Below, piece by piece: positions 62,357 through 64,000 of a stretch of 64,000 nucleotides of DNA. The position numbers and the translations under genes were made by a program. The notes under the pieces were generated by a model, which saw only the letters and a program-made list of their open reading frames with translations, searched no databases and had not been told where the DNA came from. Every line of letters starts with the position of its first letter. The stretch's first letter is position 1. Location of the stretch: assembly GCA_017433825.1 (NCBI GenBank), contig JAFRGL010000003.1, forward strand, positions 1-64,000. The letters are read 5' to 3'. The DNA is from Eubacterium sp. GTDB lineage: Bacteria > Bacillota > Clostridia > Lachnospirales > Lachnospiraceae.

Positions 62357-62686
62357 TCAGTCCAGGATTTCCATCAGACGTCCGCAGCAGAAGGGAATCG
62401 GATCGCCCTTCTTTACGAACTGGGTCTTGTTGCAGACCACGCAGTAAACGTCGGTGTCGTAAGGTGCGCGTACAACCGGGATAGACTCCGCTTCCTCCTC
62501 GGTAAGGCCTGCGATGTGGAACACTGCCACATTCTTCTCGGAGGGTACGTATACGCCCATGGGCTCCAGAGCCTTGTTGCCGCCGGTGCAGTTGCCCATC
62601 TTAACCCAGAGGGCTTCCAGTTCGGTGGTCTCCACGGGATTTTCGGGGATAAATTCCGCCACATCTTTATTGATGCGAATCTTCAT
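62357..62686 (-). CDS. Small protein with C-terminal desulforedoxin-like knuckle
   Basis: 109 residues from the ATG at 62686 (GAAAGGAC upstream). The first 75 residues (ETTELEALWVKMGNCTGG, VFHIAGLTEEEAESIPVV) are of unknown fold. The end CVVCNKTQFVKKGDPIPFCCGRLM matches the Cys pattern CxxC...CCGxxM of desulforedoxin, a mononuclear iron or zinc site. Possible electron-transfer or oxidative-stress role. Confidence 0.65.
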   Translation of the reverse strand: MKIRINKDVAEFIPENPVETTELEALWVKMGNCTGGNKALEPMGVYVPSEKNVAVFHIAGLTEEEAESIPVVRAPYDTDVYCVVCNKTQFVKKGDPIPFCCGRLMEILD

Positions 62687-62881
62687 ATAAATGTCCTTTC
62701 TGAAGCATCTGTCATGCTTCCCATGATTGTCATATGTTTGATCAATCATTCTCTGCATTAATTTTATCACAAACGAATCCCTGCCGCAAGAGGGCCTGAA
62801 AGCCGGAACAATGCGGCAGATGCCGGCTTGCTTTGTTTATTGTTAATAAGATTCTGCTGTGATTTTTGTGCACATTTCAAT

Positions 62882-62923
62882 CCCCCGGGGGGGTTTGTAC
62901 CCCGGAAAGCCTCTGTTTATACT
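62882..62923 (+). promoter_or_regulatory. Promoter with C-tract/G-tract element for the SBP_bac_5 gene
   Basis: CCCCCGGGGGGG (62882-62893), one base, -35 TTGTAC (62895-62900), 17 bases including CCGGAAAG, -10 TATACT (62918-62923). Mirrors the metal operon promoter at 41303-41344 in spacing and motif. The rest of 62687-62991 shows nothing else definite. Confidence 0.65.
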
Positions 62924-62991
62924 GAAACAGGATGGTAAAATCCGGATGTTTCAGGATATCCGTTATTTACCGCGGAAAGGAAAGTGAGACC

Positions 62992-64000
62992 ATGAAAAAG
63001 AAATTTGCAGCACTTGTACTTGCTTTCGTGACCGCTGCTGCGCTTACAGCCTGCGGCGGCTCCGGCAGTTCCTCTTCTGCCGGCAGCGAAGGCACCGGCA
63101 CATCTTCCGCAGTATCGGAGAACACAGCCGCCGTTTCCGAAGCCACGGAAGAAAGCACGGCAGCCGAAGGCAAAATCCTCCGTCTCGGCGAAAGTTTTGC
63201 CTATCCCAGTCTGGACGTTCACAAAGACTACTGCGGCTGGTATTCTTCCATTTATGGCATGAGCGAGACCCTGTTTAAGACAAATGACGATCTTTCCCTG
63301 TCTCCGCTGCTGGCGGAAGGCTATTCCGTAAGCAATGATGACCTTACATGGACCATTTCCATTAACCCGTATGTGAAATTCTCCAACGGAACCTCATTAA
63401 CGGCAGACATGGCAGCCAGAAACCTGGCCCGTCTTGCGGAAACAAACGAGCGGTTTGCCTATCTGGCGGATTTCGATATTTCCGCCCCCGACGACACTAC
63501 CCTGGTCATCACCACGCCTGAAGTTTATCCGACCCTTCTCATCGACCTTGCCGCCCCGGAAACCGGCATTATGGATCTGGACGGCACAACGGATTTCGAC
63601 AACGCGCCTGTTTATACCGGCCCCTTTGTTGTAAAATCCTTTGAGCCGGAAGGCGATGTTGAAGTAGTAAAAAATGAGAATTACTGGAACGGTGATGTGA
63701 AGCTGGACGGCGCTGTCTTCTATTATCTGCCTGACGATGAAAGCAAGCTCGAAGCCATGCAGGCCGGCGATATTGACGGCTATACCAGCGTGACCGCGGC
63801 CGCAAAGCAGCTTTACGCTGCAGAACCGGACCGCTACACCCTGACCGAAATTCCCGCCACCAGGCTTCAGTTCTACGTCTTGAACGAGAACCGTATGGAC
63901 GATGCCGTACGCGAAGCCGTAAACCTCCTGGTTGACTGTGACCATATCGCCGCATATCTGGGCGGAACGGTTACCGCCGCAGTCGGCCCCTTTGCCGCAA
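62992..64000 (+). CDS. Nickel/peptide-type ABC substrate-binding lipoprotein (cut by window end)
   Basis: At least 336 residues, 3' end missing. Signal peptide with lipobox LTAC (Cys about 21), Ser/Ala/Glu linker to about 60, then the SBP_bac_5 fold (LRLGESFAYPSLDVHKDY, ETLFKTNDDLSLSPLLAEGYSVS, LTWTISINPYVKFSNGTSLTA, AMQAGDIDGY). Family members bind oligopeptides, nickel or other metal complexes. The shared promoter element with the metal efflux operon favours a metal-related ligand, which is inference. Confidence 0.9.
   Translation, partial: MKKKFAALVLAFVTAAALTACGGSGSSSSAGSEGTGTSSAVSENTAAVSEATEESTAAEGKILRLGESFAYPSLDVHKDYCGWYSSIYGMSETLFKTNDDLSLSPLLAEGYSVSNDDLTWTISINPYVKFSNGTSLTADMAARNLARLAETNERFAYLADFDISAPDDTTLVITTPEVYPTLLIDLAAPETGIMDLDGTTDFDNAPVYTGPFVVKSFEPEGDVEVVKNENYWNGDVKLDGAVFYYLPDDESKLEAMQAGDIDGYTSVTAAAKQLYAAEPDRYTLTEIPATRLQFYVLNENRMDDAVREAVNLLVDCDHIAAYLGGTVTAAVGPFAA

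Noticed and set aside
1-64000. tRNA and rRNA genes
   Set aside because: I checked the intergenic stretches by eye for tRNA arms (GGTTCGA-type) and rRNA landmarks and found none; a covariance-model scan would settle it.

Overview
The window reads as a chromosomal segment of an anaerobic, low-redox Firmicute, most likely a Lachnospiraceae-like clostridium. Signs of this are near-consensus -35/-10 promoters and strong AGGAGG-type ribosome sites, a RicT/HolB operon, a clostridial AsrABC sulfite reductase, a probable diphosphate-dependent phosphofructokinase, many ferredoxin-type proteins and variant sortase-type surface proteins. Base composition is moderately GC-rich in the core genes. It drops in the stretch around 43.3-50.1 kb, which also carries an integrase and broken genes. 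I saw no rRNA, tRNA or CRISPR array. The 3' end cuts a substrate-binding protein gene, and the 5' edge may cut a transcript on the minus strand.

Layout. 0-2.5 kb: an ABC-F ATPase behind a long leader, then a lipoprotein. 2.6-6.1 kb: a solitary HsdR-like helicase with several eroded motifs and an autoregulated-looking MarR regulator. 6.2-10.4 kb: a minus-strand operon of a SpoIIE-type phosphatase, a YdcF-like membrane protein and a LysM protein. 10.4-16 kb: a redox block with a zinc-ribbon and ferredoxin pair, two tandem Crp/Fnr regulators, and asrABC. 16-20.4 kb: glutathione peroxidase, proline iminopeptidase, thioredoxin with an Fe-S flavin oxidoreductase, and a NifX-like protein. 20.6-23.8 kb: an ABC importer (binding protein, permease, ATPase) with a second promoter and a terminator-bearing leader inside the operon. 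23.9-29.8 kb: nitroreductase, a Phd/ParE-like toxin-antitoxin pair, glgB, and a zinc-ribbon membrane protein with a TPM-domain protein. 29.9-36 kb: an information-processing operon (guanylate kinase-like, holB, ricT, tRNA methyltransferase, metG, TatD). 36-41.4 kb: a polyferredoxin, a thymidylate synthase homologue, and a metal block (HMA protein, P-type ATPase, MATE exporter).

41.4-50.1 kb looks like an accessory island. It holds a lipoprotein with a caspase/CHAT-like His-Cys arrangement, a two-component system broken by an amber codon in the kinase and an N-terminal loss in the regulator, a 981-residue surface protein with four 210-bp repeats, and a tyrosine recombinase. From 50.2 kb an intact two-component system, phosphofructokinase, homoserine dehydrogenase, an FtsX-type ABC exporter with a very long coiled coil, rsmI, an Fe-S aldo/keto reductase, a desulforedoxin-like protein and a SBP_bac_5 lipoprotein follow.

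The observations I rate highest are: (1) two distant promoters, one driving the HMA/metal ATPase operon and one the SBP_bac_5 lipoprotein, that share an identical C-tract/G-tract element one base upstream of the -35 and a further common spacer motif; (2) the clan CD protease-like lipoprotein in the island; (3) the HsdR-like protein with coordinated loss of nuclease and helicase signature residues; (4) the decayed two-component system with an in-frame TAG and a fusion junction; and (5) two long 5' leaders (ABC-F; ABC permease) that look like attenuators.
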